A DNA stretch of 64,000 nt from a virus. A program made the translations under genes and the position numbers. Where the stretch lies: positions 62,001-126,000 of the IMG/VR virus record IMGVR_UViG_3300025131_009739. The stretch is one strand, 5' to 3'. This document shows, one piece after another, positions 37,001 through 43,200 of this stretch; position 1 is the first letter of the stretch, and the number at the start of each line of letters is the position of its first letter. Below the pieces are notes generated by a model. That model worked only from the letters and a program-made list of their open reading frames with translations. It had not been told where the DNA came from and searched no databases.

Positions 37001-37180
37001 CTTGGCCTGAGACACGTCATAGTCCCATGTTCCTATTGAAAATATATTTCCACCGGTGGAAGCTGCTCCTGCGGAACGTGGACGTACAGACACAACAACT
37101 TCGTAAGTGTCCGGACCAGAAGTATGAGGTGGCGAAATTACCTCCTCAATTACAATATTTTCCATTAATGTTTTTGGCAT
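28070..37180 (-). CDS. Giant baseplate/tail protein (3036 aa) with internal duplication and a hydrophobic segment
   Basis: A single 3036-codon frame between the spike-like gene and gp25. I do not recognise the family. Two distant regions resemble each other: residues about 1070-1430 and 2270-2720 both contain an I-x-R-H-I-x-L-M-E helix, then LTPQExxDLxTIAFRFYSRY, then GGHLxxALxxYKxG. Around residues 672-702 is a strongly hydrophobic segment (ICLVIALGPFAAVAALIWLL) flanked by Lys, which could span or enter a membrane. N-terminal residues 1-200 are beta-rich. Many Pro- and Gly-rich linkers are present. The position suggests a hub- or wedge-associated component, perhaps a carrier of effector-like modules; that is speculative. 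Confidence 0.68.
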   Translation of the reverse strand: MPKTLMENIVIEEVISPPHTSGPDTYEVVVSVRPRSAGAASTGGNIFSIGTWDYDVSQAKAEAGGTDEDFNILLAVAEELSMEAGNRGTWTILKAFGLSQDKILADTSLAPRALEGKKYTTTDPLAQKDFEVFLSDKDGSVSVSSPMWISPRPKDSDPFRLVVSVTISKEKLIELQADLGDPTVVVPKAISNDEPEEKVLVIDRALPKFRQTFNNVIEFEDLIGRVAGGLKKYDKKLSKSYFKYNRPPPGTSLDRSYSSDEIDKWPELSFKRDAADLQAAGDKIVSFLRSKGHATAAPFEIGFQEYYQRDVAGDLTKKLKEDVERGIIPGIIYVGRVNKATDGVNIYTPYVLKNQFGGESGIDEGLNIPWKHAKDSLDGKIAEGDTWPPHVWGSPQTKDTNLPFTKPPLANHGTRWYLANLREIGYKAIGGKPSPEELKMQAQAAAATSTLEAAKDPCNMTAPGVSQKEPMPVDEFIERYVFPQPEKSFDKGSLMDLAKSLAGWHSGDEASQHRQTSRSLTTESALQFLINESSTNLSDYIGDMVWKNMPRAPNKIRSVHDAYAYILGGIDIPTLVIKLLECLGLMVSLEDLIDWICDEIIRTVGAEYGVDAIVQFIMEDGFEIPGEYIDVSHQELMDPLQNAASDQVNTGSDAADQMLTSLIDSPNEKKIKRIICLVIALGPFAAVAALIWLLNHLLFAEESLDEKPAKKKCDISFSMPDEWPIWDAIWDFIVRMAKKRLEEEAMRMLEEEVIKPLRELIWQILDFCDDDDTNKYGQLPLEALVGFEKAAAPLFLGQDANDFLKRLLASLTPGELCMLVRGTEPVEAPRMQKVLKFIMDFAADPENDAPPFTVIAEKGGPGTLGNGENVIQFFRSLDGKVDTSICDRPDLPDEPIVKLCDDIGSNYEQTLREALQQRGLSEEKINEQVNLKKQSDKEALGSAVKHLLRSSNSTEKVQQDTKKIVQNILVESMEASNSSAVKAIIEGAGGSMKADVGKFATALLDAPFLKRIVAGIDSMKEEKLFLYEEATPPMGVSSYHKYRFNIFDAEYLEQKAVEMERGGGATSECDEIKRHIKLMEDLQSYMVQDLFDARYKYWDGEVFYELKHNGIFNEDDKSMKKAGDDAANAAAEAAGYIGSGKSGSAYRIYNKFGTGAGKKRQIIEASWFNLPHKRLIERYNNLTPQEFDDLATIAFRFYSRYILDYDILGEEPQEKDLRLRSDTKYFSSFYYNPLTFEGGPHGWLPKVIDYNFRMGGSRPWRYTEPGPDTTFDNNPTPNISVLLAKLNKAQEFVDKGYYITYTSPPKPKVVKHEERTRDQSQPGGYRTTTHEKIVFTATSHLLPRTDWVPKDTRWSVNDLKTVLVQLLVFVWDIGKDNRHDFPYYQGNGKFMNEWHGTEKAWEKNFFGGHLMRALSFYKWGYYDLYGFTESKSESKEIILVEAEWAGSEAIDTLGYWNGWVPKKAYIDPETLEPILPDTMWVNRGQWEEGHGGNSLTPKIATSDEQIMIVDPATGKRAGWIPAPQPSPKRIFCNPDLDPPPGPPPEPVYEATYKIFPTQKANYEPWNPLDKDTECITDDYLITVVKPGDPNGDLLNYRSTELLKLWDGMGHHSPDGQTPGYYLAKTKEVLEKNWQTGPGWDGFRTLEPIAPQLFERMVMRQISGQGDIAGKLPSFDSSMIIDEDDAHGAPTGKSLSHSLKDILSERKQGRKHLYGTAFRSILRDLSELSLKYGIADKARGDFDTVHEKVIAGVAAALQDINTGVDSLIDLNDVSKDAANKHKASMADSDLSDLSTVPTIGKTLISYPPDPIIKRVKNEDDLPDEIVIEEVDWSKGPAIIRLLVRVGIMERVFKSIITSAAFDTELSFGSGPMKALLSKLIGDSIGKELGDKIKIVASDLNTIKDDPSIYEAIMPLVDHESKTVADKVAGVLAGSGEPRIPDLAEFLRDKVYDLARCHPDSNLYSTNDDLAEYFPLKYEAANPEDVEYVKVVDPVTGEATKSRRAARQEDLGLTAVIRMEAYGVEKDISIENARKQLAEHKVQIQEVKLAMNEIVAKTSGEDAAQLAKYHLTNNLHALPRFFNDRGEQEASGFILEKYIKIKFKSNLKETIKDKNLSKQFFDAWANYLPIEHRGNPVAGWLKDGEKFPAYLNPEEFTEAIGNFFTYFGNMNPKHKAASVFDWAQLFDPEGFNERLQELSDKVYNDGEQCYGDKEGYDSLLNITRDARDLVSNGSKAAQMADFLKDNDIELSAELAEFQPDDPKKMVVSRSAEIQRHIALMERLLEFQLKDPKLPAEFEGYVEGGSGRAEDDAGKPFNIPPGLRSLEDEPYGMSHSSNDNDPIPQTVKQPPQIGDFMNVEYDSPAGGGAKMYDFDFLTPQEKRDLETIAFRFYSRYHFGDLTAFYFDPHDTDKAGFSKFPKRAQGNLYDFVKRKGFLDKTVDFRTGLRRPGPMWKHAVDQTEGGKTMKGMYPVPQPNDPRLNLHIPTTLIDLIKMVDMQLRWRDKESDPNSGATNWGISNNPKYDGLCGKGTETFDIDVESQCPDPAYMVYNTSYIQKDATTTQWSLKIPNLASNYISKFDWLHEDERELFGTHRLTANPVGQPIGITTHNQAPFRTSAGLKYKDPIPTEILRSMAKLLCYPYELGDFQRSHGNPDAAHDKYTIPWDQRWTKKDTKHKQDINWTEGGLHTDATIGENWTALFGGHLYWALQYYKKGLWESTLDFISSDTHTPMAAAPSPLGIFTMDSSENSTIIKIPGATPPDLESLKDKPLTGPNGFADVDYGLRLSYVVPQDKSSSSWRRYPLSAIKNGGRQGRESFWGTINDTLKAMWQPGRDAGDAWTDSTSFDGQTFNFQTNLKIHAVDTYDAMKREKSFFMKEVGEFIPEATGGEGIGHKVIVLPILEHNVKADDGLMWNDIKYDEDKFGDLFSQMKEKDDFKLLFSYVVPLQRAVAILSIRDMLNFEQSLEITPYDKSLFGISQNSVIELLKWAFDTSKDYRVSPTPLEEIIKIMEEAGATEADLKNLTDQLSALTVPEPSE

Positions 37181-37198
37181 ATACTTTACCTACCACAT

Positions 37199-38287
37199 TT
37201 AAGATGTCCAAACATTCTTACTCATTATATAAGTAGGCGATGTTGGCAATATTGCATTATGTTTTGTGTTGACCATGTTTGCTTTTAATGTACCAATTTT
37301 CGCCTCCTCGGCTGCCACAGCTACGACCTGCTTTGCGCAGGCGGTGCTGACTGTTGTGCTGGGGAATGTAAATCCGGGCATTACCGAGAAGGGTCCGATA
37401 TCGGCGTGGAATCCGCGGGTCTTCGTGGACACCGTGGACACGAACCCGCCACCGGAGTTGGCGCCCGTGCCCGTGCCCACCGCGTCGAGCGGAGGAATCC
37501 AGGCTGGAGGCACTTTGTGTACGTGATTCATTAGAACTTCAGTAAGTAGATTCTGATCCTTCATAATAGCATTCATGCGTACATAAATTTCATCCATATA
37601 TTCATAGATCCTAGCAAGGTGCCTGGCCATATTCATACCTTTAACCAATGGCTGCAGATCAGAATCATCATTCCCAGCAATAAAATTTATATCATGATAA
37701 CCAACTATTCTTCCTCCTTGCGAATTTCTTGAGGAGCCGCCAGAAATTAATTTTATACCGCCATCTCTACTTATAATTCTCACAGCATCTGCTTTCATAG
37801 CAACAGCAGAGCGACCATTAATGTCTCCAACTGTGCCTCTAGCCAAGTTGAAACCTTGATGGGCATCATCAATATCCGTTTTTTGACTTAAGTAAATTGT
37901 TGCAGCATCTAGTTGGTTGTTCGGATTTAAAGAATTTACTTCTAGTTTTCCACCAATTTTTATTTCTTCTTTTGGCGATCTGCCTCCCATTCCAGCCGTA
38001 ATTCTTACGGCAGAAGAGGCAGGATGATCTTCTACGCCGCCGAAGCCACTCCACAAACCACCTGGCCTATCTCTTCCCAGAATTAAAAAGGCATTTCCGC
38101 TTTTACTTCGAAGCACTTCTTCACAATTACCGTATTCATACGCAGGAGTGGCCTCCAATTTCATCCCCTGGCCGGCACCTGATTTCGCAGCGTGTCGATC
38201 TGCTTCAGAAAGCGATCTCAATTTCTTGGCTTTAGCCGCACTAAGACCAGAATAGTCCATAACGCGTTTTTGATCAATCATTACCAT
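37199..38287 (-). CDS. Baseplate spike-like protein
   Basis: A 362-residue protein. The middle (residues about 60-180) is a run of short beta repeats with Gly turns, including VRIISRDGGIKLISGG, which is the pattern of beta-helical needle proteins such as gpV/gp5 tips. A LMNHVHKVP motif near residue 250 has a His-x-His that could bind metal. The last 100 residues, encoded by unusually G+C-rich DNA (about 37290-37500), are Gly/Ser/Thr/Val-rich. It lies just after the two gp5-like hub proteins, as expected for a tip or spike component. The first of two closely spaced ATGs is chosen because GAGG lies 10 bases upstream. Function inferred from pattern and place. Confidence 0.55.
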   Translation of the reverse strand: MVMIDQKRVMDYSGLSAAKAKKLRSLSEADRHAAKSGAGQGMKLEATPAYEYGNCEEVLRSKSGNAFLILGRDRPGGLWSGFGGVEDHPASSAVRITAGMGGRSPKEEIKIGGKLEVNSLNPNNQLDAATIYLSQKTDIDDAHQGFNLARGTVGDINGRSAVAMKADAVRIISRDGGIKLISGGSSRNSQGGRIVGYHDINFIAGNDDSDLQPLVKGMNMARHLARIYEYMDEIYVRMNAIMKDQNLLTEVLMNHVHKVPPAWIPPLDAVGTGTGANSGGGFVSTVSTKTRGFHADIGPFSVMPGFTFPSTTVSTACAKQVVAVAAEEAKIGTLKANMVNTKHNAILPTSPTYIMSKNVWTS

Positions 38288-38311
38288 TTATATGATACCT
38301 CACTTTTTCTT

Positions 38312-38319
38312 TATTATAA
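38312..38319 (-). promoter_or_regulatory. Candidate late promoter octamer TTATAATA
   Basis: TTATAATA on the minus strand in the 42-base gap upstream of the spike-like gene, 25 bases from its ATG. The extended TTATAATAAAG is the same as at 8860-8870. Confidence 0.38.
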
Positions 38320-38329
38320 TAATTAACAA

Positions 38330-39739
38330 CTACGCAAACTTATTTGCTGCAAAATATTTATGTGTAGTTGCCAACTTTTTACCTGTTGTACTCTTTTCTA
38401 TAACCTTTATATTATATCTATCTTGATCCCAGAAGCTATGTGGGCTAAACTCTTCTCCAGAAATAAAATTTTCACGAGGTATCAAACACTCCCAATGCCA
38501 TGGTTCCTTCTTATATGGATTAATCCCAAATTTATATGCATTTTGCCTAAGCCATTGAAAGCTCTTCGAAGCTTGTTGTGTTGGAATTGATTTCTCTTTT
38601 GTCATAGGAGTCAATCCATTATTATTAAAATCAACTGCAAGACCTGTTTGGTGTGGAGAATTCCACCCTCTTCTTTCTTTACCCAATCTTAAGTTGTTAT
38701 ATTCATCCAACAACATTGCTTCCCAAAGTTTATAATGATTAGTTTCGCCTCTTTGAAGAGCTGCCTTAAGATTGTTTGCATTGTTGTTGTTCTTGGCAAA
38801 CTTCTGAAATTTGTTAGAATTTGGGTTCTTTAGCCAAGCATAACGAACTTCAGGGCGCGCCCTTAAGCCATTAGAGCTACTAAACGGCTCGGATCCGCCG
38901 CCTTGATTTATCCATGCAGAATTTAGTTTAGCTAAACGATCAGCAAAAAGCGTGTGAACTTTGGCGCCGCCCGGGATCTTTTTCAACAGAGGACTGTCAC
39001 CGGGTAATGAAGCGAAGGCTCCTGCCCTTACGCGCTGCTCCAAATAAGGAGTATTTGGGGCTATTAATTGTATAGATGAGTCTACAGACGAGACGTCTTT
39101 GATGACTTTATAAGAAGCTATGATGTCTAAGGCTTTCGCTTTATTGAAACTATCTCTTGCACCACCCGCTTCTCCGGATTCGCGTTCCGAAGCGTCGCGA
39201 CCATCTACGCCAGCACCAGGCAGGCCTGCCATTTGAGTTTCGTTGACTATGCCCAAATACATTCTTTCTGCCCTATTTTTCGGATCTCTAAAATCTACCC
39301 AAACTGCTTGGCCGGCAACAGGAAGTTTCATATTTAACCATTTCCCAATACACTTTGGATATCTTTCAACTAAATGTCTGTCTCTATCAGTTAAGTTCTT
39401 GAAATCTTCGTCATTTACAGGAAGCCGTCCTGGAACCCCGAAAGTGTCTATTTCCGGTATGCGCACCCTTAAGACAATCAACGTTCCTTCAGCACCATCT
39501 TCAAACTGATCCCAATATCCCAAGGGAATAGTTTTGTCATCAGAAGGCATCTCGTATTGTTTGAAAACTCTTATAACCTCTGCTATGTAAGGGCCAGTTG
39601 CTTTTAATATTCGTGTTTTATTATGATTGGTGGCCGCATCTCTCATATATTTGAAAGGTGTCGTTTGTGGATCAGTGGGTCTAGAAAATAATGGTGGCTC
39701 AGGCCCATTTATTCCATGTTGTATGCGTTCTACTGCCAT
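38330..39739 (-). CDS. gp5-like baseplate hub protein with C-terminal M15-type peptidase domain
   Basis: A 469-residue protein with two parts. Residues 1-170 form a gp5-type OB-fold: GPYIAEVIRVF, a VRIPEID strand, GKWLNMKLPVAGQAVWVDFRDP and YLGIVNE. Residues about 280-430 match LD-carboxypeptidase/VanY-like M15 peptidases: S-P-H-x-T-G-x-A-x-D (H363, D370) and P-W-H-W-E (H415), the three zinc ligands. It would cleave peptide cross-links or stems of peptidoglycan as the tail tip pierces the wall. The first 170 residues are nearly the same as in the adjacent gene at 39739-41115, which has an amidase instead. The ATG overlaps that gene's stop by one base. Confidence 0.85.
   Translation of the reverse strand: MAVERIQHGINGPEPPLFSRPTDPQTTPFKYMRDAATNHNKTRILKATGPYIAEVIRVFKQYEMPSDDKTIPLGYWDQFEDGAEGTLIVLRVRIPEIDTFGVPGRLPVNDEDFKNLTDRDRHLVERYPKCIGKWLNMKLPVAGQAVWVDFRDPKNRAERMYLGIVNETQMAGLPGAGVDGRDASERESGEAGGARDSFNKAKALDIIASYKVIKDVSSVDSSIQLIAPNTPYLEQRVRAGAFASLPGDSPLLKKIPGGAKVHTLFADRLAKLNSAWINQGGGSEPFSSSNGLRARPEVRYAWLKNPNSNKFQKFAKNNNNANNLKAALQRGETNHYKLWEAMLLDEYNNLRLGKERRGWNSPHQTGLAVDFNNNGLTPMTKEKSIPTQQASKSFQWLRQNAYKFGINPYKKEPWHWECLIPRENFISGEEFSPHSFWDQDRYNIKVIEKSTTGKKLATTHKYFAANKFA
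39227..39739 (-). repeat. Hub N-terminal module, copy B
   Basis: About 513 bases encoding the first 170 residues of the peptidase-bearing hub protein. They align with 40603-41115 and contain stretches of 40-50 identical bases, for example around the segment coding DRDRHLVERYPKC. Same orientation, so this is a tandem direct duplication of the OB-fold module. Confidence 0.8.
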
Positions 39740-41115
39740 TAAACACTTGCCTTTGTTATTTCAATCTTGTTTAGTGATTTTTTTGCTTTTCCAGCTTTTA
39801 TTATCGCATTCATAACGAAGGAATAAGATTCTGCTGGCTTCCACCCTTTTGCACGAAGGACACAGTAAAGTTCCACATGGCTTCCATCGCTATGTGAACT
39901 TATGTGCCTGTGTGCGATAATTCCAAAGGCAGTGCTTGGATTAGCTGGAATCTTACTATAATTAAATGTGTTACCTTTAAGTGCAATAAATCCAATCTTT
40001 ATTTTATGCGCGGAAGCCAATTGATTTACAAGTTTCCAAGTAGCTTCCATTTGTTTTGAAGTGGGCAGAATTTGGTTATAACCATGATACCACTTCCCCA
40101 TGCCAAATACTGGAAAAACTCCTCCGTCAACTTCATTGATCTCAAGCTTTGTTCTCGCTGGATTTAAGACTTCGATAGCTATAGAAACATCGCTCCAGCT
40201 GCCGGCGTGATCATATCTCCAACCAACAGGATCTCCATGTTGTTGAACTCCTCCTTGACGGTCAACAGTAAAGTGTACGCCAAAATTTTGCTTTTCCAGC
40301 GCGGCATGCGTTAACTTTCTACCGCCATCAGGTATTTTTCCTTTGTCATAAGCCTCGAAACCCGCAGCGGACTCATGAATAAAAATCACAGTTGGCGGTT
40401 TGCGGCGGCGGAATCCGCTTTGTTCACCTATTCTTCCTTTATCTTTGTTTCTTCTTTTAAATATGTCGCCGGCTTCTACACCTGCGTCGAGAGTTGCTGC
40501 GGCATATAATGTTTTAGGAACTACGCCCGGGGGTGTGCCATTATTAAATAAGTCTTTTGTGCTTTCACCTTCACCCGGAGTGTCAGTGCTTTCACCCACT
40601 CCAGCCATTTGAGTTTCATTAACTGTGCCCAAATATATTCTTTCTGCCCTATTTTTTGGGTCTCTAAACTCTACCCAAACTGCTTGGCCGACGACCGGGC
40701 GTTTCATATTTAACCATTTCCCAATACACTTTGGATATCTTTCAACTAAATGTCTGTCTCTATCAGTTAAATCCCTGAAAGCTGCGTCATTTTCAGGAAG
40801 ATCTTGTGGCACACCAAAGGTATCTATTTCAGGAATTCGCACTCTCAGAACAATCAATTCGCCTTCAGCACCATCTTCAAACTGATCCCAATATCCCAAG
40901 GGAATAGTTTTGTCATCAACAGGCATCAAATATGGTTCAAAAACTCTTATAACTTCCGCTATGTAAGGGCCCGTTTCTTCTAAGATACTCGTCTTATTGT
41001 GACTAATAGAAAAATCTCTCATATATTTGAAAGGTGTCGTTTGTGGATCAGTAAGTCTAGAAAATAATGGAGGTTCAGGTCCATTTATTCCATATTGTAT
41101 GCGCTCTACTGCCAT
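39739..41115 (-). CDS. gp5-like baseplate hub protein with C-terminal N-acetylmuramoyl-L-alanine amidase domain
   Basis: A 458-residue protein. Residues 1-170 are the gp5-type OB-fold shared with its downstream neighbour. After a Gly/Ser/Thr-rich linker (about 171-200) comes an Amidase_2/PGRP-type domain from about 240: VIFIHESAAG (zinc ligand H247), NFGVHFTVDRQGGVQQH, SIAIEVLNP, and AHRHISSHSDGSH (H402, H413 region) near the C-terminus. Amidase_2 enzymes cut the bond between muramic acid and the L-alanine of the stem peptide. In T4 gp5 the corresponding position is held by a lysozyme. The ATG overlaps the stop of the small gene upstream by one base. Confidence 0.85.
   Translation of the reverse strand: MAVERIQYGINGPEPPLFSRLTDPQTTPFKYMRDFSISHNKTSILEETGPYIAEVIRVFEPYLMPVDDKTIPLGYWDQFEDGAEGELIVLRVRIPEIDTFGVPQDLPENDAAFRDLTDRDRHLVERYPKCIGKWLNMKRPVVGQAVWVEFRDPKNRAERIYLGTVNETQMAGVGESTDTPGEGESTKDLFNNGTPPGVVPKTLYAAATLDAGVEAGDIFKRRNKDKGRIGEQSGFRRRKPPTVIFIHESAAGFEAYDKGKIPDGGRKLTHAALEKQNFGVHFTVDRQGGVQQHGDPVGWRYDHAGSWSDVSIAIEVLNPARTKLEINEVDGGVFPVFGMGKWYHGYNQILPTSKQMEATWKLVNQLASAHKIKIGFIALKGNTFNYSKIPANPSTAFGIIAHRHISSHSDGSHVELYCVLRAKGWKPAESYSFVMNAIIKAGKAKKSLNKIEITKASV
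40603..41115 (-). repeat. Hub N-terminal module, copy A
   Basis: Partner of 39227-39739: about 513 bases encoding the first 170 residues of the amidase-bearing hub protein. The two copies differ mainly in a loop around residues 103-115. High base identity suggests a fairly recent duplication, or upkeep by gene conversion. Confidence 0.8.
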
Positions 41116-41399
41116 TAAGAACTTTCCTTTATTAATTCAAATATTTCATTTTTGTCTTCAGCTGTTAATTCATCTGAACTTGCTTGTCTCTTATTAAGAA
41201 TAGCGACAACCTTGACTAACTGTTCATTAGAGCGCTGTAAAGTTTCAACATATTTTGCCGCAATTTGACCTACTTTTTCATGCCTTGTTTCGTCGCCAGA
41301 AAGATACATCATTACATCTTTTAAAAGACTATTTGTAATGTCTCGATCCTTTCGAATATTTTCAATCGATTCTTGTAAATATTTATCAACTTCTTTCAC
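41115..41399 (-). CDS. Small helical protein overlapping the FtsZ-like gene
   Basis: A 94-residue, probably all-helical protein. It has an acidic C-terminus and the segment AAKYVETLQRSNEQLVKVV, which I associate with a conserved hypothetical protein of marine T4-like phages. It starts at a GTG inside the end of the FtsZ-like gene (14-base overlap), with AGGA 9 bases upstream, so it is translationally coupled to that GTPase. This suggests a functional link such as an adaptor or regulator, but it could equally belong with the hub genes that follow. No domain can be named. Confidence 0.68.
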   Translation of the reverse strand: MKEVDKYLQESIENIRKDRDITNSLLKDVMMYLSGDETRHEKVGQIAAKYVETLQRSNEQLVKVVAILNKRQASSDELTAEDKNEIFELIKESS

Positions 41400-42480
41400 T
41401 TTGTTCTATTCCTGTCATTGTCAAAATTGTCACTAACCCTGGAACATTCTTTTTTATATACACGCCTGTAAACAAAGTTTCTGTTCTCCCACCTACATAA
41501 GACATTGCAGCATCCAAATGTTTACTAACTTCAGGATCTGAAGCAAGTTCTTCAGTTAATATTAATAACATTGTTCCTGTTTTTGGCTTCCCTTTTGGAG
41601 AAGAACACGGAGATCTTTTAATACAATTTTGAAAAATTTGTGCTCCAAGATTTGGGTCTTTAGGATCTCTGACAATTGTTGAACCAATAAAAATTCTTCC
41701 ATCTTGTTTCAAAGTTCTTTCAAGGTCTTTTGAATCAAAAGTTTGGATTGGAGATTTTTCAGAAGACAATTTCAAAACTTGATTAAATAATTTAGAAAAA
41801 GTTTTGTTCGCAACTGGAAACATGTTTAACATTCCAACTTTACCACGAAGTAGTTCCACTTGTCTTTCGTTGTCTAGAACAATATGAGGATAAGAATCGA
41901 CATCATTTAACAATGATAGTGCATTTTTTGCAATTGTGGGGTTCAATAATTCCTGTGCTGTCGGCCAAGAAACGATATAAACAACTTTTCCTCCAGCTTG
42001 GACGGAAGTTAAATATCTCTCAAAAACTTTGTGAAGAGATATACATGCACTTCCTGTACCTCCTCCGCCTCCAGCAAGAACAAATAACCAATCAACTTTT
42101 CCAAGCTTGGTTCTCAGAGCGTCTTCAACGACAGCTCCATTATTTTCAAAAACAGTTTTTCCATAAGAAACATCTTTTGCAACACCATCTGCGTCTGGTA
42201 TAAGAACCAAGTGTTTAGAATCGATTCCTGCCGGCTGGTCTTTTTCAGTTGTGTTTACCAAAATGGTTTTGTTATAACCTAGATCTAAAAAGGCTTTTGC
42301 CATTTTGCCTCCTCCGCCTCCAACTCCAACAAAAGCACAATTTAAGGAAGAAGTTGCAGTGTTCTCTGGCAACTGTTCTTCGTGTTTCATTTCAGCTGAC
42401 TCACTATAATGTTCTACAAAATCAAAGTCATCTGCAAAATCGTCTTCTAATGGGGGCTGATTAGTTTCCTCTTCAGACAT
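41386..42480 (-). CDS. FtsZ/tubulin-family GTPase
   Basis: A 364-residue protein. After an acidic 45-residue N-terminal extension comes the FtsZ-type nucleotide fold: CAFVGVGGGGGKMAKAF (T1 loop, residues 48-64), then the tubulin signature AGGGGGTGSA (136-145). The helix after FPVANKTFSKLFNQVL resembles the FtsZ H6-H7 region. Around 249-252, the segment FDSKDLERTL followed by GRIFIGS corresponds to the T7 loop; its two Asp (D249, D252) match the catalytic pair that completes the GTPase site of the next subunit. So it should polymerise and hydrolyse GTP. No FtsA/ZipA-binding tail is visible. Cytoplasmic. Possible roles are positioning replicating DNA or capsids, as PhuZ does in jumbo phages, or interfering with host division. 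Good ribosome-binding site (AAGGAG). Confidence 0.85.
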   Translation of the reverse strand: MSEEETNQPPLEDDFADDFDFVEHYSESAEMKHEEQLPENTATSSLNCAFVGVGGGGGKMAKAFLDLGYNKTILVNTTEKDQPAGIDSKHLVLIPDADGVAKDVSYGKTVFENNGAVVEDALRTKLGKVDWLFVLAGGGGGTGSACISLHKVFERYLTSVQAGGKVVYIVSWPTAQELLNPTIAKNALSLLNDVDSYPHIVLDNERQVELLRGKVGMLNMFPVANKTFSKLFNQVLKLSSEKSPIQTFDSKDLERTLKQDGRIFIGSTIVRDPKDPNLGAQIFQNCIKRSPCSSPKGKPKTGTMLLILTEELASDPEVSKHLDAAMSYVGGRTETLFTGVYIKKNVPGLVTILTMTGIEQSERS

Positions 42481-42516
42481 AATTTATCTCCTTTATATGT
42501 AATAAATAGAATTATT

Positions 42517-43200
42517 TTATATTTTTCCTTTATTCCAATCTAACTTAAATCTATGATAACGAACCCTCATTTTATTTAAGTTGTTAACAACTTGTTTTGT
42601 ATTTAAACCAGTTAACTCTCTCAAATAGAGATAAATTGCCTTTTTATTAAAAATTTCAATTTCGTTAGAGTTCTCCAAAAGTATTTTTATTGCTTCTAAT
42701 ACTTTTCTTTCATTTACTCTAAGATTTTCTTGATTCCAAAAATCGATTTGTTGTAAAAGATGAAACCAAAATTCTTTTTCTTCTCTGTCGCGGATATATT
42801 TTTCGTCAGTAGTAACATAAGCATGTTCTAGACTCTTTGATAGATCATCAAATTGAATCTCTCTTTTGTTTTTTTGTTGGTTCTTTTTAACTTTATGAAT
42901 AAACCAATTTTTTGTTATAACACTAAAATATGAAAAAGCTTTTGAACCTTTAGTGGAATCGTATTTATCCAATATTGTTGTTAGCCATATTTTACATTCT
43001 TCGCGAAGTATGTCTATATTTGGGAGAGTAGAAAATTTATACGTATAAACAATTTTATCTACCATTTCATTAAAGGCCGGCTGTATATACACTATATATA
43101 ATTCTGTTCTTTCGTTTAAACTGTTAGACAGAGCATAGCGAATTATTGCATCCTCATGCACTTTTGTAAAATAATACTTTTTTGTTTTATTCTTCTTCAT
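42517..43200 (-). CDS. 55: Late-transcription sigma factor gp55
   Basis: A 227-residue protein. The core (EECKIWLTTILDKYDSTKGSKAFSYFSVITKNWFIHKVKK, given here in parts: EECKIWLTTIL, KAFSYFSVITKNW) is the sigma region 2 type helix set highly conserved in T4-like gp55. Gp55 replaces the host sigma factor and directs RNA polymerase to late promoters with a single -10-like element. The ATG at 43200 is preferred over an in-frame start at 43230 because a GGAGG lies about 6 bases upstream. The beginning overlaps the end of the membrane protein gene. A basic, Lys-rich N-terminus is present. T4 gp55 (185 residues) is shorter; the extra length lies at the C-terminus. Confidence 0.88.
   Translation of the reverse strand: MKKNKTKKYYFTKVHEDAIIRYALSNSLNERTELYIVYIQPAFNEMVDKIVYTYKFSTLPNIDILREECKIWLTTILDKYDSTKGSKAFSYFSVITKNWFIHKVKKNQQKNKREIQFDDLSKSLEHAYVTTDEKYIRDREEKEFWFHLLQQIDFWNQENLRVNERKVLEAIKILLENSNEIEIFNKKAIYLYLRELTGLNTKQVVNNLNKMRVRYHRFKLDWNKGKI

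Noticed and set aside
41386-42480. Evidence for a nucleus-forming jumbo phage because of the tubulin-like protein
   Set aside because: No chimallin-like shell protein or multisubunit phage RNA polymerase is visible, and gp55/gp25/gp6 point to a T4-like phage.
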